A stretch of DNA of 64,000 nt, from the NCBI GenBank assembly GCA_965554225.1, contig CBEVZC010000002.1, positions 1-64,000 on the forward strand, in the 5' to 3' direction. This document shows, piece after piece, positions 27,587-36,323 of the stretch. The notes beneath the pieces are model-generated. The model made no database searches. It was not told the origin of the DNA and saw only the letters and a program-made list of their open reading frames with translations. Source of the DNA: BMS3ABIN04 sp965554225. Its GTDB lineage: Bacteria; Bacteroidota; Ignavibacteria; Ignavibacteriales; Melioribacteraceae. The stretch's first letter is position 1; each line of letters starts with the position of its first letter. Both the position numbers and the translations under genes were made by a program.

Positions 27587-28504
27587 ATGGTGTTCACTAA
27601 GAACATGTCTAACAACAAATTAAAAATTATTATCACTGATTCGGGATTTGGTGGCCTCTCTGTTCATGCTAAACTTGACCGGACTTTAAAAAAGTTGAAG
27701 AATATTGGAGATATCGAACTCGTATTCTTCAACTCTTATGCCGGTATTGGTTATGGGTATAATGAACTTAACGATATAGAAGAAAAACTAAAAGTGTTTA
27801 ATTCTGCACTAACTGGCATAACCAAACTTAAGCCAGATATAATTCTTATAGCCTGCAATACTCTATCAATCTTGTATCCCAAAACAATTTATAGTAAAGA
27901 ATCTAAAATTCCCGTTCTCGGAATAGTAAATTCAGGAGTTGAACAGGTGTTGGAAAGTGTAAATATATCTGATAATTATTTGATTATAATATTTGGTACG
28001 GAAACTACAATCAATTCCAAGATATATCAGAATATGATTTTAGAACAAGGGTTCAGTAATGAAAAAATTATTGCTCAAGGGTGTAAAAATCTTGAAAGTG
28101 AAATTCAAATTAATCCTTCGGGTGAAAAAGTAAAAGAATTAATTACAAAATATGTTAACAAAGTTGCAGAAAGAATTCAAGATAAAAGATTTGAAAAAAT
28201 AGTTCTGGTTCTTGCTTGCACACACTACGGTTTTAGCGAAAAAATATTCAAGGAAAAATTAAAGAATAAATTTAATCAAGATATTATTATTCTAAACCCA
28301 AATGAAAAAATTGTTAACAAAACCTTGAATTTTATTACTAGTGAAAAAAGAATAGGAACAAAAATTACAAATAAGGTATATTCTAAGAATGAATATAGTG
28401 AAGAACAAATAAGGAGTCTTGCAGATTTAATTGAAAAAGATTCTCCTTCTTTACGTGAAGCATTACTAAAGATTAATTACTCTGCCAATTTATTTAGCGT
28501 TTAG
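27587..28504 (+). CDS. Glutamate/aspartate racemase-family protein (MurI-like)
   Basis: 305 residues. It shows the racemase signatures DSGFGGLSVHA near the N-terminus, LIACNTLSILYP with the first catalytic-type cysteine, and VLACTHYGFSEKIF with the second cysteine and its partner histidine. This two-cysteine arrangement is that of cofactor-independent glutamate racemases, which supply D-glutamate for peptidoglycan. The central region is more diverged than a typical MurI and the protein is about 35 residues longer, so the substrate may differ. Translation may start at ATG 27587 or at ATG 27605 (MSNNKLKI). It is coupled to the upstream Rossmann-fold gene with a one-base gap and followed by a terminator at 28567-28599. 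Confidence 0.78.
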   Translation: MVFTKNMSNNKLKIIITDSGFGGLSVHAKLDRTLKKLKNIGDIELVFFNSYAGIGYGYNELNDIEEKLKVFNSALTGITKLKPDIILIACNTLSILYPKTIYSKESKIPVLGIVNSGVEQVLESVNISDNYLIIIFGTETTINSKIYQNMILEQGFSNEKIIAQGCKNLESEIQINPSGEKVKELITKYVNKVAERIQDKRFEKIVLVLACTHYGFSEKIFKEKLKNKFNQDIIILNPNEKIVNKTLNFITSEKRIGTKITNKVYSKNEYSEEQIRSLADLIEKDSPSLREALLKINYSANLFSV

Positions 28505-28566
28505 GTATTAGTAATGAAAAATGGCAAAACCAGATGATAAAAATAGTTTTATATTTTTCTGAGGAT

Positions 28567-28606
28567 TACTGGGCAATATTATTTGAATAGTGCCCAGTAT
28601 TTATTT
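28567..28606 (+). terminator. Intrinsic terminator between convergent genes
   Basis: A perfect 9-bp stem (TACTGGGCA with TGCCCAGTA) closes a 15-nt loop and is followed by TTTATTTTT. It lies between the racemase-like and LOG-family genes. Confidence 0.8.
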
Positions 28607-28619
28607 TTAAAGCTGATTC

Positions 28620-29315
28620 TTAGAAATTCGGTGTGAACTTTTTGCCTTTGTGAAATTCAGAAATTATCTTTGCCGCTTCAACGGGGTCGTCTGTTATAGT
28701 GAATAAATCCAAATCATTCGCATTTATATATCCGGCTTTTAATTGTTTCTCAATTACCCACTCAATTAAGGAATTCCAATATTCACTTCCCATAAGTACA
28801 ACGGGGAACTTTGTGGTTTTTCCAGTTTGAATTAAAGTTAAAACTTCAAAGCTTTCGTCAATAGTTCCGAACCCGCCGGGCATTAAAATGTAACCTTGTG
28901 CATATTTGAAAAACATCAGCTTCCTTACAAAAAAGTATCTGAAATTGAAAAGTTTGTCCTTATCTACATAAGGATTTGCATTTTGTTCGTGCGGTAATTC
29001 AATATTAATTCCCGTTGAACTTCCTCCAACTTCAGAGGCTCCTCTGTTTGCCGCTTCCATAATTCCCGGACCGCCGCCGGTAATAATTCCGAATCCCTTT
29101 TTTACTAATTCCTTTGAAACTTGAACTGCGAGTTTGTAATATTTGTCCTCCGGTTTTGATCTTGCTGAGCCGAAAACTACAACGCTCGGTTTTATTTTTG
29201 CCATGCCTTCAAAACCTTCAACAAATTCTGCCATTATTCTGAAAACACGCCACAAATCTTCCTGTGAGCTTTGTATGCGTTCTTCCAATCCGTTACAATC
29301 CGAGTCATTATTCAT
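28620..29315 (-). CDS. LOG-family nucleoside-5'-monophosphate phosphoribohydrolase-like protein
   Basis: About 231 residues. The Rossmann-like fold carries VVFGSARSKPEDKYY, GIITGGGPGIMEAANRGA and the diagnostic PGGFGTIDESFEVLTLIQ (PGGxGTxxE), whose Glu and Arg residues belong to the LOG/TIGR00730 active site. Enzymes of this family cleave the N-glycosidic bond of nucleoside monophosphates (PpnN-like) or of cytokinin ribotides in plants and some bacteria. The long form with a helical N-terminus fits the bacterial nucleotide hydrolase type. A GGAGA nine bases before ATG 29315 favours that start over ATG 29330. The role here is probably nucleotide salvage. Confidence 0.83.
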   Translation of the reverse strand: MNNDSDCNGLEERIQSSQEDLWRVFRIMAEFVEGFEGMAKIKPSVVVFGSARSKPEDKYYKLAVQVSKELVKKGFGIITGGGPGIMEAANRGASEVGGSSTGINIELPHEQNANPYVDKDKLFNFRYFFVRKLMFFKYAQGYILMPGGFGTIDESFEVLTLIQTGKTTKFPVVLMGSEYWNSLIEWVIEKQLKAGYINANDLDLFTITDDPVEAAKIISEFHKGKKFTPNF

Positions 29316-29569
29316 TTTTCCATTCTCCATAAAGTGCGTCGTTTATATATTGATAATTTCATTTATAAAATGAGAATTGAAGTTATAAATTATTTTGTAA
29401 AATAGCTCAGTAAAAAATATTTGAGTTATCGTCAAATAATATTGTATGTGAATTTCAATCATTATCCGATTTCATTATATTGCACACTTAATATTTGTAA
29501 AGCTCATAATAAGTATATCTGTTACAATGATTATGTTAAAAATTAAAAGAGTTTTCTAAAGGAAGTTTT

Positions 29570-30361
29570 GTGACCGCTTACAGTAAATTTACAGTTGACC
29601 GTGATGAGATAATCGGAGATACTAAACATATACATGAGTTTTACAGTGTGTATCTTAAAAATGAGAGGGATATTATTGTTTGGTTTCCACCTTCATATTT
29701 AGCTACGCATAAAAATTACCCGGTTTTATATGTACAAGACGGGCAGAATATTTTTAATCCCCGTACATCGTTTATCGGGTATGATTGGAAAATGGATGAA
29801 GTTTCAACTGTTTTGATGGAAAACAGATTTGTTGATGAATTTATTATTGTGGCTATTTACAATACAAAAGATAGACTTGATGAATATAATTATTTTACTC
29901 CCAAAGGCAAAAGTTATTCTAAATTTTTAACTAAGGAATTAAAACCTTTTATAGATGAGAATTTCCGAACATTAACTAATTATAAAAATACCGCGCTTAT
30001 TGGTTCTTCCATGGGCGGACTGATTTCATTTCAACTTTTTTGGAACTTTCCTCAAGTATTCGGAAAAGCTGCATGTCTTTCCAATTCTTTTTGGGTTAAC
30101 GATGGAGAGATATTTAAAATGGTTGAGGTAAATCCATCGGTAAGAAAAAATGCAAAACTTTATATTGATTGCGGAGATTTGGAAACGGAGCTTTTAGATG
30201 ATTTCAAAAAAATGTGTACAACGCTTAAATCAATTGGGTATGAGTCCGGTAAAAACTTGGAGTGTCATCTTCAACATGGAGCAAAGCATTCGGAATATGA
30301 TTGGGCGGCGCGGCTTCATATACCGTTAAAATTTTTGTTTGGAGCTGGTAGAGACGTTTAA
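29570..30361 (+). CDS. Esterase D/Fes-type alpha/beta hydrolase
   Basis: 263 residues. The putative-esterase fold shows YPVLYVQDGQNIF, ALIGSSMGGLISFQLFW with the nucleophile Ser in GSSMGG, Asp in YIDCGDLETEL, and His in AKHSEYDWAARL, giving a plausible catalytic triad. It lacks a signal peptide, so it is cytoplasmic, unlike the related secreted protein at 52898-53770. The natural ester is unknown. Translation starts at a GTG, supported by AAAGGAAG at a good distance. The last codons and stop lie inside a 16-bp tandem repeat. Confidence 0.83.
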   Translation: MTAYSKFTVDRDEIIGDTKHIHEFYSVYLKNERDIIVWFPPSYLATHKNYPVLYVQDGQNIFNPRTSFIGYDWKMDEVSTVLMENRFVDEFIIVAIYNTKDRLDEYNYFTPKGKSYSKFLTKELKPFIDENFRTLTNYKNTALIGSSMGGLISFQLFWNFPQVFGKAACLSNSFWVNDGEIFKMVEVNPSVRKNAKLYIDCGDLETELLDDFKKMCTTLKSIGYESGKNLECHLQHGAKHSEYDWAARLHIPLKFLFGAGRDV

Positions 30362-30382
30362 ACGTTGAGACGTAAAAACGTA
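30351..30382. repeat. Two tandem 16-bp units overlapping the esterase stop codon
   Basis: GAGACGTTTAAACGTT at 30351-30366 is followed directly by GAGACGTAAAAACGTA at 30367-30382, and a third start (GAGAAGG) follows. The first unit contains the esterase stop codon. Related AAACGTG text recurs at 40051-40060 ahead of another CACAAAG copy, so these may be parts of one repeat element. Confidence 0.6.
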
Positions 30383-30490
30383 GAGAAGGTGAAACGTGGA
30401 AAGGATAGCACACAAATTACACTGATTAATTATGATTTGAGCAGATTAAAAATTCTCAATCACTTCCAACTTTAGGCACTTTTAAAAGCT

Positions 30491-30534
30491 ATTTCACAAA
30501 GCTGCTCAAAGAAACACTAAGTTACACAAAGGGG
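30491..30534. repeat. Dispersed CACAAAG-type repeat, 10-bp units
   Basis: Four imperfect 10-base units, TTTCACAAAG, CTGCTCAAAG, AAACACTAAG and TTACACAAAG, lie in the spacer between the esterase and LD-carboxypeptidase genes. They align without gaps to the copy at 40137-40180. The rest of the spacer 30383-30644 shows no gene. Confidence 0.75.
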
Positions 30535-30644
30535 AACCTCAATCAATTTTTACAATCTATATTTTCTTTTATTACCATCAGTTAATCAGAATTTCCTTAA
30601 TTTTATAAAGTACATTAAACATGAGTAAAAAGGAGGCATTGAAG

Positions 30645-31700
30645 ATGCAGCGTAGAAATTTTATTAAAGGTGCAGCAGCTGCAACAATTTTAGGTACAGG
30701 TGGATATAAAACTTTAGCCAAAGGAATAATTCAAAAGGAAAGAAAAAGAAATTCTTTAATTCCCACAAGATTAAAACAGGGCGATACTATAGGGTTAATT
30801 GCACCGGGAAGCTTTATTACGGAAGATGAATTAAAAGAATCGGTACAAAATTTAAAAGAGCTCGGCTTTAAAGTTACTTATACCAAAAACATCCTAGAGC
30901 GTTCGGGGTATTTGGGGGGAACGGATAAGCAAAGAGCCGATGATGTAAATAATATGTTTGAAAGGAATGATATAGACGGAATATTTTGTGCACGCGGCGG
31001 TTACGGATGCTCAAGAATTTTACCGATCTTGGATTATGATAAAATAAAAAGGAATCCTAAAGTGATTATCGGTTACAGCGATATAACCGCACTGCTTTAC
31101 GGAATTTACTCGCAGACCGGAATGGTTTGCTATCACGGACCTGTTGGGATTTCGACCTTTAACGATTTTAGTATTTATAATATGGAAAATGTTTTGATGC
31201 GCCCGTCTGCCGATTTTGAAATGATTAGTAAGCCCGATAAAACGGATGATGAATTATATAAAATTTATCCTATACGGTCTGGTATTGCCGAAGGTGAATT
31301 GGTCGGCGGTAATTTATCAATTGTCGTTTCACTGATAGGTACTAAATATGATATTGATACTGTCGGGAAAATAGTTTTCCTTGAGGACGTTGGAGAAGAG
31401 CCGTATAGAATTGACAGAATGTTGACACAAATGATAGAAGCCGGTAAGTTTGATAATGCAGCCGGAATTGCTCTTGGAGTTTTTAAGCATTGCAGAGTAA
31501 AAAAAGAGGACCCTTCGTTTAAAACATCTTTTACATTAAGTGAGGTTTTATATGATAGACTTTATAAATTAGGAATTCCCGTAGTTTACGGATTGTCATT
31601 CGGGCATATTGAAAATAAGTGTACTCTGCCTTTTGGAATTAAAGCAAAATTAGATGTTACAAACCAAACTCTTACTTTACTTGAGAAAGCTGTTTCTTAA
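30645..31700 (+). CDS. LD-carboxypeptidase (S66 family) with twin-arginine signal
   Basis: About 351 residues. RRNFIKGAAAATILGTGG is a twin-arginine export signal, so the enzyme is folded before export to the periplasm. The catalytic part shows the S66 features: nucleophile Ser in GYSDITALL, Glu in LEDVGEEPYRIDRML, and His in SFGHIENKCTLPFG. S66 enzymes trim D-Ala from the tetrapeptide of recycled murein (LdcA) or hydrolyse microcin-type amides (MccF). The murein role is the default. ATG 30645 has AAGGAGG eight bases upstream; the earlier in-frame ATG at 30621 has none and would bury the ribosome site. It precedes priA by 34 bases. Confidence 0.88.
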   Translation: MQRRNFIKGAAAATILGTGGYKTLAKGIIQKERKRNSLIPTRLKQGDTIGLIAPGSFITEDELKESVQNLKELGFKVTYTKNILERSGYLGGTDKQRADDVNNMFERNDIDGIFCARGGYGCSRILPILDYDKIKRNPKVIIGYSDITALLYGIYSQTGMVCYHGPVGISTFNDFSIYNMENVLMRPSADFEMISKPDKTDDELYKIYPIRSGIAEGELVGGNLSIVVSLIGTKYDIDTVGKIVFLEDVGEEPYRIDRMLTQMIEAGKFDNAAGIALGVFKHCRVKKEDPSFKTSFTLSEVLYDRLYKLGIPVVYGLSFGHIENKCTLPFGIKAKLDVTNQTLTLLEKAVS

Positions 31701-31734
31701 ATCTAAAATTTTATAAGATAATTTAAAATAATTT

Positions 31735-34200
31735 ATGTTTGCAGATGTTGTGTTCCCTTTGCCGTTTCGCAATTCCTTTTCTTATTCCATTCCTAAGGAA
31801 TTTGATAATTCCGTAAAAATTGGAGTTAGAGTTGTTGTGCCTTTTGGGAAAAGAACTTTAACAGGTTATGTAATTGGGATCTCGGAGGAAGCACAGGTAA
31901 AAAAGGGAATCAAAAGAATAAAAGATGTTCTGGATGAGGTCCCAATATTCAATGAAAATTCATTAAAATTTTATCGATGGATAGCAAATTATTACTTAAG
32001 CTCTCTAGGTGAAGCAATTAAAAATTCAATTCCTTACGGTCTGGATGTTGAATCGAAAAAAGTTGTTGTTTCCGATAAAGAAATTTGCAGTAAGCTACTT
32101 AAGCAAGAAAGAAAACCAAATACCACTAGAGCAAAACTCTTAAAGATTTTATCTGAAAAAGAAGTGCATAAAATATCTCAACTGCAAAGAGAAGTAAAGA
32201 AAAAATCGATTCACTCTCAATTAAGAACATTGGAAAAAAACGGAGCTGTTTCAATTCTTAATCATATTGAAGAACCAAAAGTCCGGGAGAAAAAAGTAAA
32301 GTTTGTTAAGCTTGTTAAAAGTATTGATGAGATATACAATGCATTACCGGAATTAGAATCGCGTGCCCCAAAGCAAGTAGTAGTTCTTTTGGAACTCCTT
32401 TCAAAAAAAGATATTCCTGTTCAGCAAAGTAAATTATTAAAAAAGGTTAATACTCACCAGGCGGCGCTTACTTCTCTTGCTAAAAAAGGTTTTATTGAAA
32501 TATTTGATAAACGTGTGGAACGGGTTTATAAGGAAACTTACTCTGAACAAATTAAAGATTTCGAATTAACGCAGGAACAAAAAAATGTAATTAACGAAGT
32601 AACCGGTTCTATTGAGAATAATGAATTCAAGACATTTCTGCTGCATGGTGTAACCGGCAGCGGCAAAACCCAGATTTATATTGAATTGGCAAAATTAGTT
32701 TTGGCAAAAGGTAAATCCGTTATGATTCTCGTACCGGAAATATCTTTAACACCTCAAATCACTTCACGTTTCTATAATCATTTTAAAGATTCGGTAACGG
32801 TTATGCACAGCCGAATGTCGATGGGTGAAAAATACGATTCATGGCGAGGAATTATTTCGGGGAAGTACACCGTTGTAATTGGTCCGCGCTCAGCTCTTTT
32901 TGCTCCGCTTGAAAATACAGGCTTAATTGTAGTTGATGAAGAACATGACCAAAGCTACAAGCAATACGATTTAACTCCGCGCTATCAGGCAAGGGATTCG
33001 GCAATAGTTAAGGCTAAATTAAATAATTGTCCCGTTATACTTGGTTCCGCTACTCCGTCTGTTGAAAGTATGTATAATTCTCAAATAGGTAAATTTAAAC
33101 TACTTGAACTTAAAGAAAGAGTGGATAATGCTAAAATGCCTAAGATTCGACTGATTGACATAACGATTGAAAAGAAGAAAAAAAGGATGCACGGAATATT
33201 TTCTAATCTCCTTTTAGAAGAAATAAAGAAGCGGTTAGAAAAAAAAGAAGCGGTGATTATTCTGCAGAATAGAAGAGGGTTTGCCACGCAAGTTTACTGC
33301 GAGGATTGCGGACACATAGAAATGTGCGAAGATTGCGATGTATCAATGGTGTATCATATAAATAAGAATATCTTGAAATGCCACTATTGCGGTAATACAA
33401 AACCCGTTCCCCGTGCTTGCCCGGTTTGCGGTTCGTTAAACATTAAGTTTTTCGGAACCGGCACTCAAAGGGTTGAAGACGAGCTGGATTATTATTTCCC
33501 TAATATCAAGATTGAACGGATCGACTCCGATACATTAGACAGAAAAGGGAAGTTGGGTTTAATCTTAAACCGGTTTAGAAAAGGTGAAATAGATATTTTA
33601 TTGGGGACGCAAATCGTTTCCAAAGGTATGGATTTTTCTAATGTTACTTTGGTCGGAGTTATTTCTGCGGAAACAACTTTATGGCTCCCCGACTTTAGAG
33701 CTGATGAAAGAACCTTCCAATTGCTTACACAAGTATCCGGGCGTTCCGGCAGAAGCAAAACAGAGGGAGAGGTTCTTATACAAACGCAGAACAGGAAGCA
33801 TTTCGTCCTGCAAAAAGTATTGTTAAACGATTATAATGGTTTTTATGAGAGGGAAATATTGTTAAGGAAGCAAAGTAATTATCCTCCATTTTCACGTTTA
33901 GGTCTAATTGAAACCAAAGATGAATATGAGGAAAAAGCCCGCGGAGCAGTTTCGGATTTTTACAAATATGTAAAAAAACATTCTAAAAATTTAGTTATTG
34001 CCGCGCCAACCGAAGCAATCATATCAAAGATAAAAGGGCAGTACAGATTTCATCTCTTAATTAAAAGTATAAAGGTGAGAGATGCGGGAGGCAAAGAACT
34101 AAGAAACGCCGTACTAAATGCGTTTGTAGATTTTAAGCAAAAATCCCGATATAGAGAGGTAAGACTAATTATCGATATAGATCCGCAGAGCATTATTTGA
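31735..34200 (+). CDS. priA: Primosomal replication helicase PriA
   Basis: 821 residues. An N-terminal DNA-binding domain (VVFPLPFRNSFSYSIP) is followed by a superfamily 2 helicase core with Walker A HGVTGSGKTQ, the DEEH box and the motif III region PVILGSATPS. A zinc region contains eight cysteines in CxxC pairs (EDCGHIEMCEDCD, CHYCGNTKPVPRACPVCG). The C-terminal helicase lobe carries TQIVSKGMDF and QVSGRSGRS. PriA restarts stalled replication forks by loading the primosome. The length is normal for the family. The ATG has no clear ribosome site, but the family N-terminus begins immediately. Confidence 0.95.
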   Translation: MFADVVFPLPFRNSFSYSIPKEFDNSVKIGVRVVVPFGKRTLTGYVIGISEEAQVKKGIKRIKDVLDEVPIFNENSLKFYRWIANYYLSSLGEAIKNSIPYGLDVESKKVVVSDKEICSKLLKQERKPNTTRAKLLKILSEKEVHKISQLQREVKKKSIHSQLRTLEKNGAVSILNHIEEPKVREKKVKFVKLVKSIDEIYNALPELESRAPKQVVVLLELLSKKDIPVQQSKLLKKVNTHQAALTSLAKKGFIEIFDKRVERVYKETYSEQIKDFELTQEQKNVINEVTGSIENNEFKTFLLHGVTGSGKTQIYIELAKLVLAKGKSVMILVPEISLTPQITSRFYNHFKDSVTVMHSRMSMGEKYDSWRGIISGKYTVVIGPRSALFAPLENTGLIVVDEEHDQSYKQYDLTPRYQARDSAIVKAKLNNCPVILGSATPSVESMYNSQIGKFKLLELKERVDNAKMPKIRLIDITIEKKKKRMHGIFSNLLLEEIKKRLEKKEAVIILQNRRGFATQVYCEDCGHIEMCEDCDVSMVYHINKNILKCHYCGNTKPVPRACPVCGSLNIKFFGTGTQRVEDELDYYFPNIKIERIDSDTLDRKGKLGLILNRFRKGEIDILLGTQIVSKGMDFSNVTLVGVISAETTLWLPDFRADERTFQLLTQVSGRSGRSKTEGEVLIQTQNRKHFVLQKVLLNDYNGFYEREILLRKQSNYPPFSRLGLIETKDEYEEKARGAVSDFYKYVKKHSKNLVIAAPTEAIISKIKGQYRFHLLIKSIKVRDAGGKELRNAVLNAFVDFKQKSRYREVRLIIDIDPQSII

Positions 34201-34341
34201 AGTACTCAAAATATTTATAGTTAAAATTATGATTTGTGTGAATCTTTTTAGTGTGCGTTTCCCATGTCCTATTCTTATTGTTTGAATCTATTGTTTTCTT
34301 TTAACGTTTTCTAATTCAAAGTAATCGATTATTGAGATAGA

Positions 34342-34378
34342 TTTAATGCGATGCACTTAAATTGCACACCGCATTAAA
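34342..34378. terminator. Bidirectional hairpin between priA and the Yip1 gene
   Basis: TTTAATGCG (34342-34350) pairs with CGCATTAAA (34370-34378). An additional inner TGCA pairing is separated from it by small bulges. A-runs and T-runs at the two edges suit termination of both convergent genes. Confidence 0.6.
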
Positions 34379-34387
34379 AAGTAAAAT

Positions 34388-35206
34388 TTACATTGCAAAA
34401 CTGCGTAAGAATGGTACAGCATGTGCGGCAAAATACATCAGTAGACTAAATCCGAGCCAAAGTCCAAATACTAACGCAAAATATTTACCGGTAGATTCTG
34501 ATTTAAACATTTTAGCAAATCCAATACTTATTACTGCAAAAAACCAAATTGAGAAGATATCCAATTTAGCTAAAAACCAGCCGACCAAAGTTAACCTGTC
34601 GGAACTAAGAAAAGAGGCAACACTTGTATCGCGGAATGGGCGGTTCATTGCTAAAGCCAGAATAACTACAACTATTGCCTGCAAAATTAATATGTAGTAA
34701 GGTAAGCCATAGGCAACCATTGCAGAGGAATAAGTCCCTTCTCCTTTCAGTCCGAGTTTAATAAATAAGTAGAAAACTCCCGATATAATAAAAAACATGA
34801 GGAAAACCAGAATAGTTGAGCTTATAGCTGTGAGCAAAGGATTTCCAATGCCCGACTCCATTCTGTCTCTCATTTTTTCCATTTGCTCATCTGCTTTCTC
34901 TTGAGTCATCTGTCCTTTATCAACAAAGCTTTGCATACTTTTTTCAGTCATTTCCATACGCTTCTCAATTATTGTATTTCTTATCATCGGGTTGCTCATC
35001 ATAATAATATTTGAAACAACGGCTATTACTATCATAATTAGAACAGGTATTAACCAATCAACCATTTTGGGTGGGAATTTTGACATTTCCGCAAATGTGC
35101 TGCCGGGACTTGTAAAAACGCCGACTAACTTATCAGTATGGTTAAGTTCGTATTCTTCTTCTGTTGGATTCGAAGTTTGATTTTCTTGGTCTTGAAGTTC
35201 GTTCAT
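34388..35206 (-). CDS. Yip1-domain integral membrane protein
   Basis: 272 residues. A short acidic, polar N-terminus is followed by about five hydrophobic segments (starting at MVDWLIPVLIMIVIAVVSNI). A charged, Met- and Glu-rich loop (about residues 80-120) separates the first membrane segment from the rest. The order FTSPGSTFAEMSKFPP, then a membrane bundle, is characteristic of bacterial Yip1-domain proteins. No enzymatic role is known. The start is secure, with GAGGAGGAGATAA just before ATG 35206. It is convergent with priA. Confidence 0.75.
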   Translation of the reverse strand: MNELQDQENQTSNPTEEEYELNHTDKLVGVFTSPGSTFAEMSKFPPKMVDWLIPVLIMIVIAVVSNIIMMSNPMIRNTIIEKRMEMTEKSMQSFVDKGQMTQEKADEQMEKMRDRMESGIGNPLLTAISSTILVFLMFFIISGVFYLFIKLGLKGEGTYSSAMVAYGLPYYILILQAIVVVILALAMNRPFRDTSVASFLSSDRLTLVGWFLAKLDIFSIWFFAVISIGFAKMFKSESTGKYFALVFGLWLGFSLLMYFAAHAVPFLRSFAM

Positions 35207-35329
35207 TTATCTCCTCCTCAAATTGTAAGATAATTTCTAGAAAAAATCCATATTTTAAAATAACGATTTTATTTTATCAATATGAAATTTTTTGTACTGC
35301 TACTAAGAAGTAATACAAACAAAATTGTT

Positions 35330-35675
35330 TTATTGGGTTTTATATATTATTAAACCTGTAATTCCCTGAATAATTACGATACTCATAATTGTTAAAATTC
35401 CCCAAAAGTTACCGATCTTATTTCCGTTAATTACTACATCTGAAATATTTTGTATCAGTACAATAACCAAAATCGTTCCACCGAAAGTTATATTTCCTGT
35501 TCTTATAAAATAATTGTAGTTCGCGTTCATCAGGTTTAGTAGTTTTTTCCATTCTCATAATTATTGGTAATAAAGCAAACAATGCTAATAAAGTATATCC
35601 TTTATCGCTCCAGATGAGAATGCCGAGAATACAGATTAAGCTAATTACAGCTTGAAAATAAAATCGAAAAATCAT
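35330..35675 (-). pseudogene. Frameshifted small membrane protein paired with XRE regulator
   Basis: The first half reads from ATG 35675 (MIFRFYFQAVISLICILG, two membrane segments, then TTKPDERELQLFY) and shifts out of frame near 35508. The second half continues one base further along as TGNITFGGTILVIVLIQNI and two more membrane segments, ending at 35330. Removing one base near TATAAGAACAGG restores an uninterrupted protein of about 115 residues. The DERELQLFYK...GNI linkage is typical of small four-helix membrane proteins partnered with short XRE regulators. It overlaps the regulator gene by four bases (ATGA). The lesion is either a real mutation or a one-base sequencing or assembly error. 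Confidence 0.7.
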
Positions 35676-35899
35676 TTTTTCTCCTCTTCTATTAATTCGA
35701 ATATATCTTCAATTCTACAGTTAAAAACTTTTGCCATTTTTAATGCCAGTTTTACAGACGGATTAAATTTCCCGTTTTCGATGGCATTTATCGTTTGTCT
35801 GGAAACTTTAAGTGCAGTTGCTAATTCTTCTTGTGTCAATTCCCCATTTTTCAGTCGGTTTAACTTTAGTTTATTTTGTAAACCGGATTTTTGTTTCAT
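35672..35899 (-). CDS. Small XRE-family HTH regulator
   Basis: 75 residues, essentially one helix-turn-helix domain. LTQEELATALKVSRQTINAIENGKF is the recognition region (written here only to show SRQTINAIE), and KMAKVFNCRIEDIFELIEEEKK closes it. Short regulators of this type repress their own operon. The next gene, the frameshifted membrane protein, is coupled to it by a 4-base overlap. A 9-bp dyad at 35920-35947 lies 20 bases upstream of the start and is the probable autoregulatory site. No clear ribosome site precedes ATG 35899. Confidence 0.88.
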   Translation of the reverse strand: MKQKSGLQNKLKLNRLKNGELTQEELATALKVSRQTINAIENGKFNPSVKLALKMAKVFNCRIEDIFELIEEEKK

Positions 35900-35919
35900 G
35901 GTAAACTCAAAAATTGTTT

Positions 35920-35966
35920 AATGTAAATGCAAAGTATTATTTACATTTTTTCAAGTAAAGTTTACA
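35920..35966. promoter_or_regulatory. Dyad operator cluster upstream of the XRE gene
   Basis: A perfect 9-bp inverted repeat AATGTAAAT (35920-35928) / ATTTACATT (35939-35947) has a 10-base spacer. A second palindrome, GTAAA-G-TTTAC, lies at 35955-35965. Both share the half-site TTTACAT. The location directly ahead of a self-regulating HTH gene supports an operator. Its AT-richness lowers certainty. Confidence 0.5.
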
Positions 35967-36003
35967 TTTTCCCCAAGGTGTTATTACGTTATTCAAAAAA
36001 CAT

Positions 36004-36300
36004 TTCGCTTGCCAAACCGATTCTGCTAAATAAGTTTGGATTTATTCGTAACGCAGATTTGTAATCTGCGGAAATGCCTAATATTATTAGCGAGAGAGGA
36101 CTTTCGCTTTACACAAAAGAGAATCCGTTTATCAATAAGTTTTAGCTAAAGAATATTCTTAAAAATTGAAATAAATATACACACCATTTAGATCTGGATG
36201 TTATCTATAAAACCATTATCCGCGATGGAAACTCTACTCATTTCTAAATCGACTACAATATTCCGCTTGCCAAACCGAATTCTAAAAAGTAAGTTTTGAT
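36004..36300. repeat. Direct repeat pair flanking a REP-like palindrome
   Basis: About 38 bases at 36004-36042 (beginning TTCGCTTGCCAAACCGATTC) recur with small changes at 36261-36300 (TTCCGCTTGCCAAACCGAAT). Between them, at 36052-36070, CGCAGATT-TGT-AATCTGCG is a perfect 8-bp hairpin of the kind found in REP elements. The 424-base spacer 35900-36323 holds these and the XRE operator but no gene I can support. Short open stretches between the repeats could be decayed coding sequence. Confidence 0.6.
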
Positions 36301-36323
36301 ATTATAATTAAGGAGGTATTGTT

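Noticed and set aside
30491..30534. CRISPR array
   Set aside because: Units are 10 bases with no unique spacers, and no cas genes are present.
35500..35515. Programmed frameshift joining the two halves of the membrane protein
   Set aside because: No slippery heptamer, internal Shine-Dalgarno or downstream pseudoknot evident.
36074..36290. Short open stretches between the direct repeats (for example one ending DGNSTHF)
   Set aside because: About 23 codons each, expected by chance; no recognisable family, so not called as a pseudogene.
36301..36323. TnaC-type leader peptide for tryptophanase
   Set aside because: No short frame with a conserved Trp and no boxA-like element found between the repeats and the tnaA ribosome site.
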